Shown here: positions 15,063-23,037 of the stretch, in pieces
How positions within the stretch are numbered: the stretch's first letter is position 1
Layout of the letters: each line of letters starts with the position of its first letter
The notes under the pieces: generated by a model
Databases searched by the model: none
Seen by the model: only the letters and a program-made list of their open reading frames with translations
What the model was told of the DNA's origin: nothing
Position numbers and translations under genes: made by a program
NCBI GenBank assembly: GCA_002314685.1
Contig: DCHB01000002.1
Span: forward strand, 1 to 24,849
Source: Clostridiales bacterium UBA1763
GTDB lineage: Bacteria; Bacillota; Clostridia; Oscillospirales; Oscillospiraceae
Length of the DNA stretch: 24,849 nucleotides
Reading direction: 5' to 3'

Positions 15063-16187
15063 TTACAGATATACTCTCGGCACTCTCTTTGTAACTGCAC
15101 AGAGGATTTCGTAGCCTATTGTGCCCGCGTTCTTTGCAAGCTCCTCAAGAGGTGCGTTCTCACCGAAAATTTCAACACGGCTCCCGACTTTTACATCGGG
15201 TCTGTCGTTGAGCTCTACCATACACATATCCATGCAGATGTTGCCGCGCTGAGGCACGGGCTTTTTGTCGATGTAGAAGCAGCCCTTATTTGCCGCCGCC
15301 CAGGGAAGACCGTCGGCATAGCCTGCACATACAACGCCCATTCTTGTGCGTTTGTCGGTGGTAAAGTGTCTGCCGTAGCTTACGCAGGTATCGGGCTCGT
15401 AGAATTTAATCGTGCCGATTGTGCTAATAAGGCTCATTGCAGGCTTTAAGCCGAGCTTGCCGCCGTCACCGTAGCCGTAAAGCAGATAGCCCGGGCGAAT
15501 CATATCAAGCTGAATATAGGGATGATTTACAACAGCGCCGCTGTTTGCGCAGTGACGGATTGCAAACTTGATGCCACCGAGCTTCTCAGCACTCTCAATG
15601 ACGCTCATAAACAGATTGTACTGCTTTTTCGTATATGCAACACTGTCACTGTCATCATAGTCGGAGACGGCAAAATGTGTGAATATGCCTTCGGTTTCGA
15701 GGTTGGGAAGCTTGCACGCCTCTATGATATTCTGCACGCCGCCGTCAAAATATTCGCCTGCAACAAGGAAGCCCATGCGGGACATACCCGTATCAACCTT
15801 AATATGTACCTTCAGCGTTTTGCCGAGCTCGGCGGCACGCAGAGAAAAGTCCTTTGCCTTTGCAAGACAGCTGACTGCCTGAGTTATACCGTTATCAACA
15901 AGCGTCTGTGTGTACTCGGGCGGTGTGTGTCCGAGAATGAGAATGGGCATTTTTATGCCGTTTTCTCTGAGTACCAGTGCCTCGTCAAGGCAGGCAACCG
16001 CAAGATAATCCGCGCCGCACTGCTCGAGACGCTGTGCGACCTTGACTGCACCGTGACCGTATGCGTCAGCCTTGACAACACCGAGAAATTTTGTGCCCTC
16101 GGGGTATCTTGCTATCAGCGTGCGGTAGTTGTGTTCAATATTATCGAGCTTTACCTCTGCCCATGTTCTCTTTTGTAATTCATTCAT
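15063..16187 (-). CDS. alr: Alanine racemase
   Basis: The 374-residue PLP enzyme converts L-alanine to D-alanine for peptidoglycan. The PLP-binding lysine is K39 in VVKADAYGHG, and the second catalytic base is Y271 in VSYGRHF. HIKVDTGMSRMGF and RPGYLLYG are the expected PLP-domain motifs, and the C-terminal beta-domain carries GNICMDMCMV. The length is normal. The ATG at 16187 follows GGGAGGTAAG. The start overlaps the last codons of the upstream lipoprotein gene by 8 bp, a sign of translational coupling. mazF follows after 96 bp. Confidence 0.96.
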   Translation of the reverse strand: MNELQKRTWAEVKLDNIEHNYRTLIARYPEGTKFLGVVKADAYGHGAVKVAQRLEQCGADYLAVACLDEALVLRENGIKMPILILGHTPPEYTQTLVDNGITQAVSCLAKAKDFSLRAAELGKTLKVHIKVDTGMSRMGFLVAGEYFDGGVQNIIEACKLPNLETEGIFTHFAVSDYDDSDSVAYTKKQYNLFMSVIESAEKLGGIKFAIRHCANSGAVVNHPYIQLDMIRPGYLLYGYGDGGKLGLKPAMSLISTIGTIKFYEPDTCVSYGRHFTTDKRTRMGVVCAGYADGLPWAAANKGCFYIDKKPVPQRGNICMDMCMVELNDRPDVKVGSRVEIFGENAPLEELAKNAGTIGYEILCAVTKRVPRVYL

Positions 16188-16734
16188 TTTTACTTACCTC
16201 CCAATTTTGTATATTAACGAAAACTGCCGTTTTTTCCTCACAGCTTATTTCTGCGTTTGTGGGCTTGAGCTCTCCGTCAAGCCACAGAGTTATGCTAATG
16301 TCATCCGACGGGATTATCCGCGCGGCTGTGCAGTCGCCGTCGGTCCACACGATGTCAATGTGTCCGTTTTGCATTGCATCGAGCAGTACGGGCAAGGCTG
16401 ACATAGGGCTAAGCCCCTCATCGTTGAGCTCGCCTATATCGAGTATCGCGCCGTCATACTCAAGCTGTGCCGTGCCGTCAATAACACGGGCTTTAATGCC
16501 TTTAACGGACTCGGGCTTTAATACTTCAACCGTTATAGCATCGGAGCTTTTATCGAGCTTGAGCGTAAACTGTGCCGTTTTGTCCGCATACTCCGCCGTG
16601 ACCTCGGCGGTGAAGGACACGCTCTGCGCCTCCCCTATACTCTGTGCAAGCTGATTGAAGCCCTCCTCGCCCTTATCTGCGCATCCGCAGAGCAAAACGA
16701 GGCTTATCATAAGCAGCGGCAAAATTCTTCGCAT
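16180..16734 (-). CDS. Lipoprotein, LolA/YdcC-like
   Basis: The 184-residue secreted protein has a lipoprotein signal, MRRILPLLMISLVLLCGC, with the lipid-modified cysteine at C18; cysteine at -2 of the lipobox is slightly unusual. The mature part is beta-rich (SVSFTAEVTAEYADKTAQFTL in outline), like LolA/YdcC-type folds that bind hydrophobic ligands. In Bacillus the YdcC lipoprotein gene also sits directly upstream of alr, which supports the link by position; sequence similarity could not be tested here. The ATG at 16734 follows GGAGGAAG. It is the first gene of the lipoprotein-alr-mazF operon, driven by the promoter at 16759-16787. Confidence 0.8.
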   Translation of the reverse strand: MRRILPLLMISLVLLCGCADKGEEGFNQLAQSIGEAQSVSFTAEVTAEYADKTAQFTLKLDKSSDAITVEVLKPESVKGIKARVIDGTAQLEYDGAILDIGELNDEGLSPMSALPVLLDAMQNGHIDIVWTDGDCTAARIIPSDDISITLWLDGELKPTNAEISCEEKTAVFVNIQNWEVSKNE

Positions 16735-16758
16735 TCCGCTTCCTCCTACGATGTTTTG

Positions 16759-16787
16759 ATTATATGCTTACGCAAACCTTAAGTCAA
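16759..16787 (-). promoter_or_regulatory. Promoter of the lipoprotein-alr-mazF operon
   Basis: TTGACT at 16782-16787, a 17-bp spacer and a consensus TATAAT at 16759-16764 on the minus strand lie about 25 bp before the lipoprotein start codon. It is divergent from the pheST promoter, and the two -35 boxes are only 7 bp apart. Confidence 0.85.
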
Positions 16788-16794
16788 TTTTTTC

Positions 16795-16823
16795 TTGACA
16801 TTTATTGTGAAGTGAGCTTTAAT
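16795..16823 (+). promoter_or_regulatory. Promoter of the T-box-pheST operon
   Basis: A consensus TTGACA at 16795-16800, a 17-bp spacer and TTTAAT at 16818-16823 lie just upstream of the T-box leader. Confidence 0.85.
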
Positions 16824-16834
16824 GTGTATGTTAT

Positions 16835-17058
16835 ATGTAATGCAATGATCGGGAAGATAATGCCCGAATTGTCAGACAGAGAATGGCGGTCATCGGCTGT
16901 AAGCCGCCTATGGCAAGGACATTTAGTTCGCCCGTGAGCTCCGACCAATCCTCGGCGGTATGCCCCGTTACGGCAGAAAGTGCGATTTTGTATCGAATTT
17001 GGGTGGTACCGCGGAAGCTGTCTTTCGTCCCTTTTTGGGGATGAAGGGCATTATTTTT
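16835..17058 (+). ncRNA. T-box riboswitch leader, tRNA-Phe responsive
   Basis: The leader carries the diagnostic T-box GGGTGGTACCGCGG at 17001-17014, which pairs with the uncharged tRNA NCCA end. Upstream lies a long Stem I with GGCGG/CCGCC arms in the apical part (about 16884-16910). TTC at 16927-16929, just before CCCGTGAG, is the likely Phe specifier codon. A terminator hairpin (arms 17022-17031 and 17038-17047) ends in the T-rich run 17051-17058. Low charged tRNA-Phe should favour the antiterminator and switch on pheST. The specifier was chosen partly because the genes encode phenylalanyl-tRNA synthetase. This fills the gene-free stretch 16735-17091 together with the two promoters. Confidence 0.92.
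17022..17058 (+). terminator. Regulated terminator of the T-box leader
   Basis: A 10-bp stem with two wobble pairs (17022-17031 with 17038-17047) is followed by a T-rich tract. It competes with the antiterminator formed by the T-box sequence. Confidence 0.8.
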
Positions 17059-17091
17059 TGTTTATTTTAATTTTTTCTAAGGAGAATGAAA

Positions 17092-18117
17092 ATGAAAGCA
17101 TTGATGCAGGAGTTGAGAGAAAACGCTCTCAAGGCAATTTCAGGTGCCGACAGTGCGGACTCTCTCGAGGCTCTCAGAGTTAAGTATCTCGGCAAAAAGG
17201 GTGAGCTGACCGCTATCTTGAAGCAGATGGGCAAGCTGTCTGCCGAGGAGCGTCCCGCTATGGGTCAGCTTGCAAATCAGCTTCGCGCAGAGATCGAGAA
17301 AAACATCGAGTCCATGCGCAAAAAGCTTGACGCCGCCGCACTTGAGGCAAGGCTCGAGCTTGAGGCTGTCGACGTCACTATCCCCGGTGATGAGGTTAAG
17401 CTCGGTCACAAGCACCCTATGTATAAGGCGCTTGACGAGATTAAGGATATATTTGTCGGCATGGGCTTTACAGTGCTTGACGGTCCCGAGGTTGAGCTCG
17501 CTACCTATAACTTTGACAAGCTCAATGCTGAGGAGGGACACCCCTCACGCGACTGGTCTGACACCTTCTATTTTGACAAGGACAGCCGCGTAATGCTCCG
17601 TTCACAGACAAGCCCCATGCAGGTTCGTGCAATGGAGACAATGGAGCTTCCTATCCGCATTATTGCCCCCGGCAGAGTTTACCGCAAGGACGAGGTTGAC
17701 GCGACTCACTCGCCTATGTTCCACCAGGTTGAGGGCATGGTAATCGACAAGGGCGTTACCATGGCAGACCTTAAGGGCACGCTTAACACCTTTATGGAAG
17801 AGCTTTTCGGCGAGGGTACCGTTACCCGCTTCCGTCCCCACCACTTCCCCTTCACTGAGCCGAGCTGTGAAATGGACGTTCAGTGCCACAAGTGCGGCGG
17901 CAAGGGCTGCCCCACCTGCAAGGGTGAGGGCTGGATTGAGGTTCTCGGTGCGGGCATGATTCACCCCCGCGTTCTCGAGATGAGTGGAATTGACAGCGAG
18001 GAATACACGGGCTGGGCATTCGGCATGGGTCTTGAGCGTCTTGCAATGCGCCGCTTTAAGATTTCCGACCTGCGTCTTATTTTCGAAAACGATGTCCGCT
18101 TCCTCGAGCAGTTCTGA
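17092..18117 (+). CDS. pheS: Phenylalanyl-tRNA synthetase alpha subunit
   Basis: The 341-residue class II catalytic subunit activates phenylalanine and, as an alpha2beta2 tetramer with PheT, charges tRNA-Phe. The N-terminal coiled-coil (about 1-85) binds tRNA. Class II motif 1 is around HPMYKALDEI, motif 2 around GRVYRKDEVDATHSPMFHQ with FRPHHFPFTEPSCE, and motif 3 is GWAFGMGLERLAM. A four-cysteine loop, CHKCGGKGCPTC, lies between the strands before GWIEVLGAGMIHP; similar cysteine loops occur in other Firmicutes PheS. The frame opens at 17086, but AAGGAG at 17079-17084 is 7 bases from the ATG at 17092, which I prefer. pheT follows 18 bp downstream. Confidence 0.97.
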   Translation: MKALMQELRENALKAISGADSADSLEALRVKYLGKKGELTAILKQMGKLSAEERPAMGQLANQLRAEIEKNIESMRKKLDAAALEARLELEAVDVTIPGDEVKLGHKHPMYKALDEIKDIFVGMGFTVLDGPEVELATYNFDKLNAEEGHPSRDWSDTFYFDKDSRVMLRSQTSPMQVRAMETMELPIRIIAPGRVYRKDEVDATHSPMFHQVEGMVIDKGVTMADLKGTLNTFMEELFGEGTVTRFRPHHFPFTEPSCEMDVQCHKCGGKGCPTCKGEGWIEVLGAGMIHPRVLEMSGIDSEEYTGWAFGMGLERLAMRRFKISDLRLIFENDVRFLEQF

Positions 18118-18135
18118 GAAAGGTAGGAAAGTAAT

Positions 18136-20838
18136 ATGAATCTTAGCAGAAAATGGCTTAATGAATTTGTTGACGGTGTCACCGTCAGTGATATAGATGA
18201 CCGCGAATTTGCCGAGGCAATGACCATGTCTGGCTCAAAGGTTGAGACCTATGAGGATATGGGCGCGGAAATAAGCAACATCGTTGTCGGCAAGGTTGTT
18301 GCTATGGAAAAGCACCCCAACTCCGACCATATGTGGATTTGTCAGGTCGATGTCGGTGCCGATGCCCCCGTTCAGATAGTTACAGGCGCATGGAATGTGC
18401 ATATCGGCGACCTTGTCCCCGCGGCTCTGCATAATTCTATGCTCCCCGGCGGCAAAAAAATAACCAAGGGTAAGCTCCGCGGTGAAACCTCCGACGGTAT
18501 GCTCTGCGGACTTTACGAGCTCGGTCTCGATGAGCGCGATTTCCCCTATGCAGAGGTTAAGGCGGCGGCACTGCTTAACAACTATCATCCCCTTGACGCC
18601 GAAAAGCCCTCTATCCCCGCCGATATTCAGGCGGGTGCAAAGGTTTTTGGTCCTGTTGTTGCCGCAAAGGCAATCGCAGTAAAGACTGTCGGCGTTAACG
18701 AGTTTGAATGTGTGCTTGACCTCGGCGGCAGTGAGTCTGTTTGTATTACGGGTTGTCAGAACATCCACGAGGGCGATATGCTCGCATACAACACAAAATC
18801 CGCCACTGTCTGCACTCTTACAGACCTGCACGCACAGCAGGCGGAGTTCCCCAACTGCATCCCCGACGGCATTTTCATTCTGCACGAGGAAGGACTCAAG
18901 CTCGGCGACGACATTAAGCCCGTAATCGGTGCCGATGACCATGTTGTTGAATTTGAAATCACCCCCAACCGTCCCGACTGTCTTTCCGTTATCGGTCTTG
19001 CAAGAGAGACGGCGGCCACCTTCAACAAGGAGCTTAAGCTTCACGAGCCCGTTGTTAAGGGCGGTGCTGATGCCGTGCTCACTGAGCTGTTGAAGGTTGA
19101 GGTACCCGCGGCAGAGCTTTGCCCGAGATACACCGCGCGTATGGTGCGCAATGTCAAGATTGCTCCCTCACCCAAGTGGATGCGTGAGCGTCTGCGTGCT
19201 ATGGGTGTGCGCCCGATTAACAATATCGTTGATATTACAAACTATGTTATGATGGAATACGGTCAGCCGATGCACGCATTCGACTACCGCTATGTCAAGG
19301 GCGGCAAGATTATTGTCCGCCGTGCCGCAGACGGCGAGGAGCTCACCACTCTCGACGGCAATGTCCGCAAGCTCAATTCCAATATGCTCGTTATTGCTGA
19401 CGACACGAGAGCCGTCGGTCTTGCGGGTATTATGGGCGGCGAAAACAGTGAAATCGTCTCCGACACCGTTGATGTTGTATTTGAGTCCGCTAACTTTGAC
19501 GGCACCTGCATAAGAAAGGGTGCGCTTGCACTCGGTATGAGAACTGAGGCATCCGCAAAGTTTGAAAAAGGTCTTGACGCATACAACACTCTGCCCGCGG
19601 TTAACCGCGCCTGTGAGCTTGTTGAGCTTCTCGGCGCAGGTGAGGTCGTTGACGGCATCATTGACGTTGTCAGCAATCTGCCCGAGCCCACTGTGTTACA
19701 GCTTCGTCCCGACAAGGTCAATGCCCTTCTCGGTACCGATGTAACAACCGATGAGATGCTCGAGATACTCAAAAAGCTTCAGTTCGGCGTTGACGGCGAA
19801 ACAATTACCGTTCCCTCATGGAGAGGCGACGTTGTGCATTACTCTGACCTCGCAGAGGAGGTTGCTCGCTTCCACGGCTATAACAACATTCCCTGCACGC
19901 TTATGCGCGGTGAGACCACCAAGGGCGGTTACAGTGCAGAGCAGCTTTTAGAGCAGCAGCTCGGCGGCATTTGCCGTTCTGTCGGCTACGACGAAATTAT
20001 CACCTACTCGTTCATCTCCCCGACCTACTACGATAAAATCCGCTGGGCGGCAGATGACCCGAGACGCGAAAGCTTCAAAATCCTCAATCCTCTCGGCGAG
20101 GATACCTCTATTATGCGCACCACCACCCTGCCCTCTATGCTTGAAATTCTCACGAGAAACTACAATTACCGCAACAAGTCGGTTAAGCTGTACGAGGTCG
20201 GCAGAACATACAAGCTCGGCGGAGAGGACGGTCTCGCCGTTGAGGAGAAATATCTCTCCCTCGGCACCTACGGCGACGGAGCAAGCTTCTTTAAGCTCAA
20301 GGGCGTTGTCGAGGCTGTGCTCGCTGATGTCAGAGCCGAAAATGTAAGCTATGAAGCCTGCACCGACAATCCCTCGTACCACCCGGGACGCTGTGCAAAG
20401 GTTTACAGCGGTGACACTCTCATCGGCGTATTCGGTCAGATTCACCCGCTGGTTGCCGCAAACTACGGCATTGATGCCGAGCTCTACTGTGCTGAGCTTG
20501 CACTTTCCGCACTTATGGCTTGCCGCGGTGAGGAGCCCGTTTACACGCCTCTGCCCCGCTTCCCCTCTGTCACCCGCGACATCGCCGTCGTGTGCGACAA
20601 GGCAATTCCCGTTGCTAAGCTCATCGACTGCATAATGTCAAGCGGCGGAAAGTATCTCAAGGATTGCGCCCTGTTCGACATCTACATGGGCAGTCATATT
20701 GCAGTCGGCATGAAGTCCGTTGCCTTCTCGCTGACCATGCGTGCAGACGACCAGACACTAACCGATGAGCACGCCGAGGAGACTATGAGCGCTGTTCTTA
20801 AGGCACTCGAGGCAAAATTCGGGGCAAAAATGCGCTAA
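18136..20838 (+). CDS. pheT: Phenylalanyl-tRNA synthetase beta subunit with a large insertion
   Basis: The 900-residue subunit provides tRNA binding and editing. Domains in order: EMAPII-like OB fold (about 40-130, with H-P-N-S-D-H and IVTGAWNV), an insertion at about 140-241, the B1/B5 core starting FEITPNRPDCLSVIGLARE, the B3/B4 editing region, B5 (RPDKVNALLGTDV), the catalytic-like domain, and the C-terminal ferredoxin-fold anticodon-binding domain starting YTPLPRFPSVTRDIAVV. Usual bacterial PheT is about 790-810 residues; the excess of about 100 matches the insertion. That insertion resembles the OB fold again. The ATG at 18136 follows AAAGGTAGGAAAG. It is co-transcribed with pheS. Confidence 0.96.
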   Translation: MNLSRKWLNEFVDGVTVSDIDDREFAEAMTMSGSKVETYEDMGAEISNIVVGKVVAMEKHPNSDHMWICQVDVGADAPVQIVTGAWNVHIGDLVPAALHNSMLPGGKKITKGKLRGETSDGMLCGLYELGLDERDFPYAEVKAAALLNNYHPLDAEKPSIPADIQAGAKVFGPVVAAKAIAVKTVGVNEFECVLDLGGSESVCITGCQNIHEGDMLAYNTKSATVCTLTDLHAQQAEFPNCIPDGIFILHEEGLKLGDDIKPVIGADDHVVEFEITPNRPDCLSVIGLARETAATFNKELKLHEPVVKGGADAVLTELLKVEVPAAELCPRYTARMVRNVKIAPSPKWMRERLRAMGVRPINNIVDITNYVMMEYGQPMHAFDYRYVKGGKIIVRRAADGEELTTLDGNVRKLNSNMLVIADDTRAVGLAGIMGGENSEIVSDTVDVVFESANFDGTCIRKGALALGMRTEASAKFEKGLDAYNTLPAVNRACELVELLGAGEVVDGIIDVVSNLPEPTVLQLRPDKVNALLGTDVTTDEMLEILKKLQFGVDGETITVPSWRGDVVHYSDLAEEVARFHGYNNIPCTLMRGETTKGGYSAEQLLEQQLGGICRSVGYDEIITYSFISPTYYDKIRWAADDPRRESFKILNPLGEDTSIMRTTTLPSMLEILTRNYNYRNKSVKLYEVGRTYKLGGEDGLAVEEKYLSLGTYGDGASFFKLKGVVEAVLADVRAENVSYEACTDNPSYHPGRCAKVYSGDTLIGVFGQIHPLVAANYGIDAELYCAELALSALMACRGEEPVYTPLPRFPSVTRDIAVVCDKAIPVAKLIDCIMSSGGKYLKDCALFDIYMGSHIAVGMKSVAFSLTMRADDQTLTDEHAEETMSAVLKALEAKFGAKMR

Positions 20839-20884
20839 GCTGTCCGTATAACCGTACAGTTATCGGAAATTGAGTTGAAATCAC

Positions 20885-20913
20885 TTTACATTTTCAAAAA
20901 AAGTGGTTATAAT
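20885..20913 (+). promoter_or_regulatory. Promoter for ireB
   Basis: TTTACA at 20885-20890, a 17-bp spacer and a consensus TATAAT at 20908-20913 lie about 37 bp before the start codon. Confidence 0.8.
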
Positions 20914-20950
20914 GACAACATAAAATTTCTGATTCAAGGAGGGATAATTT

Positions 20951-21208
20951 ATGGAAGACATCACAAGGAAATTCACTGTTATCGACAGCAAAACGGAGAT
21001 GAGAGAGATATTGTCAACCGTATATAACTCTCTTAAGGTTAAGGGCTATAATCCCATAAATCAGCTTGTCGGCTATATTCTTTCCGAGGATCCTACTTAC
21101 ATCACAAACTACAATAACGCACGCAGTCTTATCTGCCGTATTGACCGTGATGAGCTTATGCATGAGTTGCTCACAAGCTATCTGAGTAAGGAAATCGAAG
21201 GAAACTGA
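20951..21208 (+). CDS. ireB: IreB family regulatory phosphoprotein (UPF0297)
   Basis: The 85-residue protein matches the IreB/YrzL family over its full length, with KGYNPINQLVGYILSEDPTYIT followed by the conserved ARSLICRIDRDEL end (quoted in parts). In Enterococcus, IreB is phosphorylated near its N-terminus by the PASTA kinase IreK and affects cephalosporin resistance; here T5 and T9 lie in the equivalent region. The ATG at 20951 follows GGAGGGATAATTT. In most Firmicutes the gene lies next to alaS, ruvX and yrzB. Here it stands alone behind its own promoter after pheT and before a hairpin terminator, with none of those neighbours in the window. Confidence 0.95.
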   Translation: MEDITRKFTVIDSKTEMREILSTVYNSLKVKGYNPINQLVGYILSEDPTYITNYNNARSLICRIDRDELMHELLTSYLSKEIEGN

Positions 21209-21221
21209 ACAGAACAAAAAT

Positions 21222-21253
21222 AATCCCCCGATGATTTTAATCATCGGGGGATT
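21222..21253. terminator. Bidirectional intrinsic terminator
   Basis: Arms 21222-21236 and 21239-21253 form a 15-bp GC-rich stem (CCCCCGATGAT core). A T-rich flank follows in both directions, better on the minus strand. It separates ireB from the convergent membrane-protein gene. Confidence 0.88.
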
Positions 21254-21264
21254 TAATCTTTATC

Positions 21265-22107
21265 TTATCTTTGTTTTATGATAATATTGCCGTCTTTTTC
21301 AACCGTTACATCCAACACGACAACTGTGCCGTCTTTCAGCTCGCAGGTTACGGTTGTATTGCCCTTCTTGTGCGCTTTAATATCAATCTGAGCGTCGTTA
21401 ATGGGCTCCGCTGATACAATGCTCTCATCTGCAACGGTGCAAACAGCATCCTCGCAGTTTTCAAGGTAATAGCCCACGCTTGTGTTAAAGCCGCCGAACA
21501 GCATGAATGCGCCGAAAATCACCACCGCCGCAAGCGAAATTGCCGATATTATTATGCGTTCACGCTTGCCCTCCTGAATAACGAATATGAAGCACAAGGT
21601 GAGAAGGAGGCAGAATATATGGGTCAAAAGGTGATACGGGAAGCCGCCTGCTCTGATTAAAGCAATCATTCCGTCAACGCCCACCATTGCAAGAAACGCG
21701 GTGGCAACGGACAGTACAAGTGCACCGAAAACAGTCTGCTTTTTACCGTACCATGCTATATATCCGCCGGGGAATGTGAGAAGAGTCATGAAAAACCAGA
21801 ATCGGTAATAGTACCACGGGAAATGGTGATACTCGGGCCACTGCACAAGATAGCAAAGCGGCTGGCTTATGAGGAAATACACGAAGGTTTTAACCGCGGC
21901 CTCAAGCGGCGTTTTGCAGTTAAAGCAGATAATAACCGCAAAGAGTATCCAGCACTCATAGCTTATGCCTATATCCTGAAACGATGTTTCGTCAAGGAAG
22001 TTTACCATCATAATAAGCCCCGAATAGGCTCCCGTTACAACGGCAAGAACTATAACCTTCCACCATTTCATTTCAATTCCGAAAAACAGCTTTTTCAGTT
22101 TTTCCAT
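21265..22107 (-). CDS. Uncharacterised polytopic membrane protein with extracytoplasmic beta domain
   Basis: I do not recognise a named family. The 280-residue protein has a basic N-terminus and about six membrane helices up to residue 205. A C-terminal domain of about 65 residues then lies outside the membrane; its pattern DESIVSAEPINDAQIDIKA, then KKGNTTVTC and DGTVVVLDVTV, resembles a bacterial Ig-like or pilus-N-type domain. Aromatic-rich loops (WPEYHHFPWYYYRFWFF) lie between helices 3 and 4. The frame opens at a GTG at 22119, but the ATG at 22107, about 7 bases after AGTGAG, gives a typical start, MEKLKK. It lies downstream of the MerR-type gene in the same direction but has its own good promoter. 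Confidence 0.75.
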   Translation of the reverse strand: MEKLKKLFFGIEMKWWKVIVLAVVTGAYSGLIMMVNFLDETSFQDIGISYECWILFAVIICFNCKTPLEAAVKTFVYFLISQPLCYLVQWPEYHHFPWYYYRFWFFMTLLTFPGGYIAWYGKKQTVFGALVLSVATAFLAMVGVDGMIALIRAGGFPYHLLTHIFCLLLTLCFIFVIQEGKRERIIISAISLAAVVIFGAFMLFGGFNTSVGYYLENCEDAVCTVADESIVSAEPINDAQIDIKAHKKGNTTVTCELKDGTVVVLDVTVEKDGNIIIKQR

Positions 22108-22151
22108 TATATGTCTCACTTTCTGTTTGTTAAATCACAACAAGCTAAATG

Positions 22152-22180
22152 AGTTTATCATAACAAAGAGAAAATGTAAA
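22152..22180 (-). promoter_or_regulatory. Promoter for the polytopic membrane protein
   Basis: TTTACA at 22175-22180, a 17-bp spacer and TGA-TAAACT (extended -10 at 22152-22157) on the minus strand lie in the 80-bp gap after the MerR-type gene. Confidence 0.65.
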
Positions 22181-22187
22181 GCATCCC

Positions 22188-22979
22188 TTATTCAACAGGC
22201 AGTTGGATTTCGGTCAGCCAGTCTTCGACCGATTCCTTATTCCAGATGCCGTCTATGTAGCATTCTCTCGGAATACCCGCAATCTTGTATCCGTTCTCCT
22301 CGGCATATCTTACGATGAATGAATACGCTTCAACGATTTTTTCATATGCACCCTTGTGATAGATGCTTAACACCTTTGCTTCGGGAAGCGTTGCAAAGCT
22401 TATCTCCCCATTCCCCTTGCCGAATGCCGTTACCGCTTCGGTATGTCTGACTCTGATATCCGTATCCTTGTATTCGCAATCCAAAAACTCGCAAAACTCG
22501 TACGGCGTTTCAGCGCACTTCATTCCCGGGTTTAATTCAAGGCAGGTCTGTCCGAGTGTGGGAATCCATTGCATAATATCCGAATATGACCTCAGCACCG
22601 TTTCCGCAGTATAAACGATTTTCTCCGAAATCACCTTTTCAGTTACCTGATACTTCATGCTTTTGTCCTCCAAAATCGAATTTATTATGGAAAGACGGGA
22701 TTCAATCAGACACTTTTCTTTTTCAAGCGACATCGCTTTTTCCTGCAGGACAGATATAACATCCGCACCCGAAAAAATTGCTTTGATTTCTTCAATTGAC
22801 AGATCCAGCTGTCTGTATGATTTGATTTTTGCCGCGGTCTCAAGCTGTGAGGTTTCATAAAACCTGTAATTATTCCATTCGTCAACGGCGGCAGGTCTCA
22901 ACAGCCCTTCTTTTTCGTAAAATCTCAGCGCTTTTATTGTCAGATGCGACAGCTTTGAAAATTCACTTATTCTAAGCAT
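22188..22979 (-). CDS. MerR-family regulator with GyrI-like effector domain
   Basis: The 263-residue transcription factor has an N-terminal winged helix-turn-helix (LRISEFSKLSHLTIKALRFYE in outline, then LLRPAAV and YRFYE), a dimerisation helix at about 75-108 and a C-terminal GyrI-like/SOUL-type domain from about 115, as in BmrR/BltR drug-responsive activators. It would bind small lipophilic ligands and twist a promoter with a long spacer. The ATG at 22979 follows AAAGGAG with a 9-base gap. Its own promoter has the 19-bp spacer typical of MerR targets, so autoregulation is likely. The ligand is unknown, and no obvious efflux pump lies beside it in this window. Confidence 0.9.
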   Translation of the reverse strand: MLRISEFSKLSHLTIKALRFYEKEGLLRPAAVDEWNNYRFYETSQLETAAKIKSYRQLDLSIEEIKAIFSGADVISVLQEKAMSLEKEKCLIESRLSIINSILEDKSMKYQVTEKVISEKIVYTAETVLRSYSDIMQWIPTLGQTCLELNPGMKCAETPYEFCEFLDCEYKDTDIRVRHTEAVTAFGKGNGEISFATLPEAKVLSIYHKGAYEKIVEAYSFIVRYAEENGYKIAGIPRECYIDGIWNKESVEDWLTEIQLPVE

Positions 22980-23006
22980 CCTTCAAATCTCCTTTCCACA
23001 TCCGAC

Positions 23007-23037
23007 AGTGTAATCTATCCCCTAAGGTACAAGTCAA
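23007..23037 (-). promoter_or_regulatory. MerR-type promoter with 19-bp spacer
   Basis: TTGACT at 23032-23037 and TACACT at 23007-23012 on the minus strand are 19 bp apart, the long spacing MerR proteins correct by twisting DNA. The spacer carries a partial dyad around CCTTAGG. It drives the MerR-type gene itself. Confidence 0.7.

Noticed and set aside
16980..17183. 67-residue frame across the T-box leader
   Set aside because: It overlaps the T-box and terminator hairpin and the pheS start in another frame, with no ribosome binding site.
18235..19044. 269-residue open frame antisense to pheT
   Set aside because: It mirrors pheT codon use, has no ribosome binding site and no recognisable motif.
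20839..20862. Imperfect hairpin after pheT as a terminator
   Set aside because: The short stem has a mismatch and no T-tract follows, so I do not call it a terminator.
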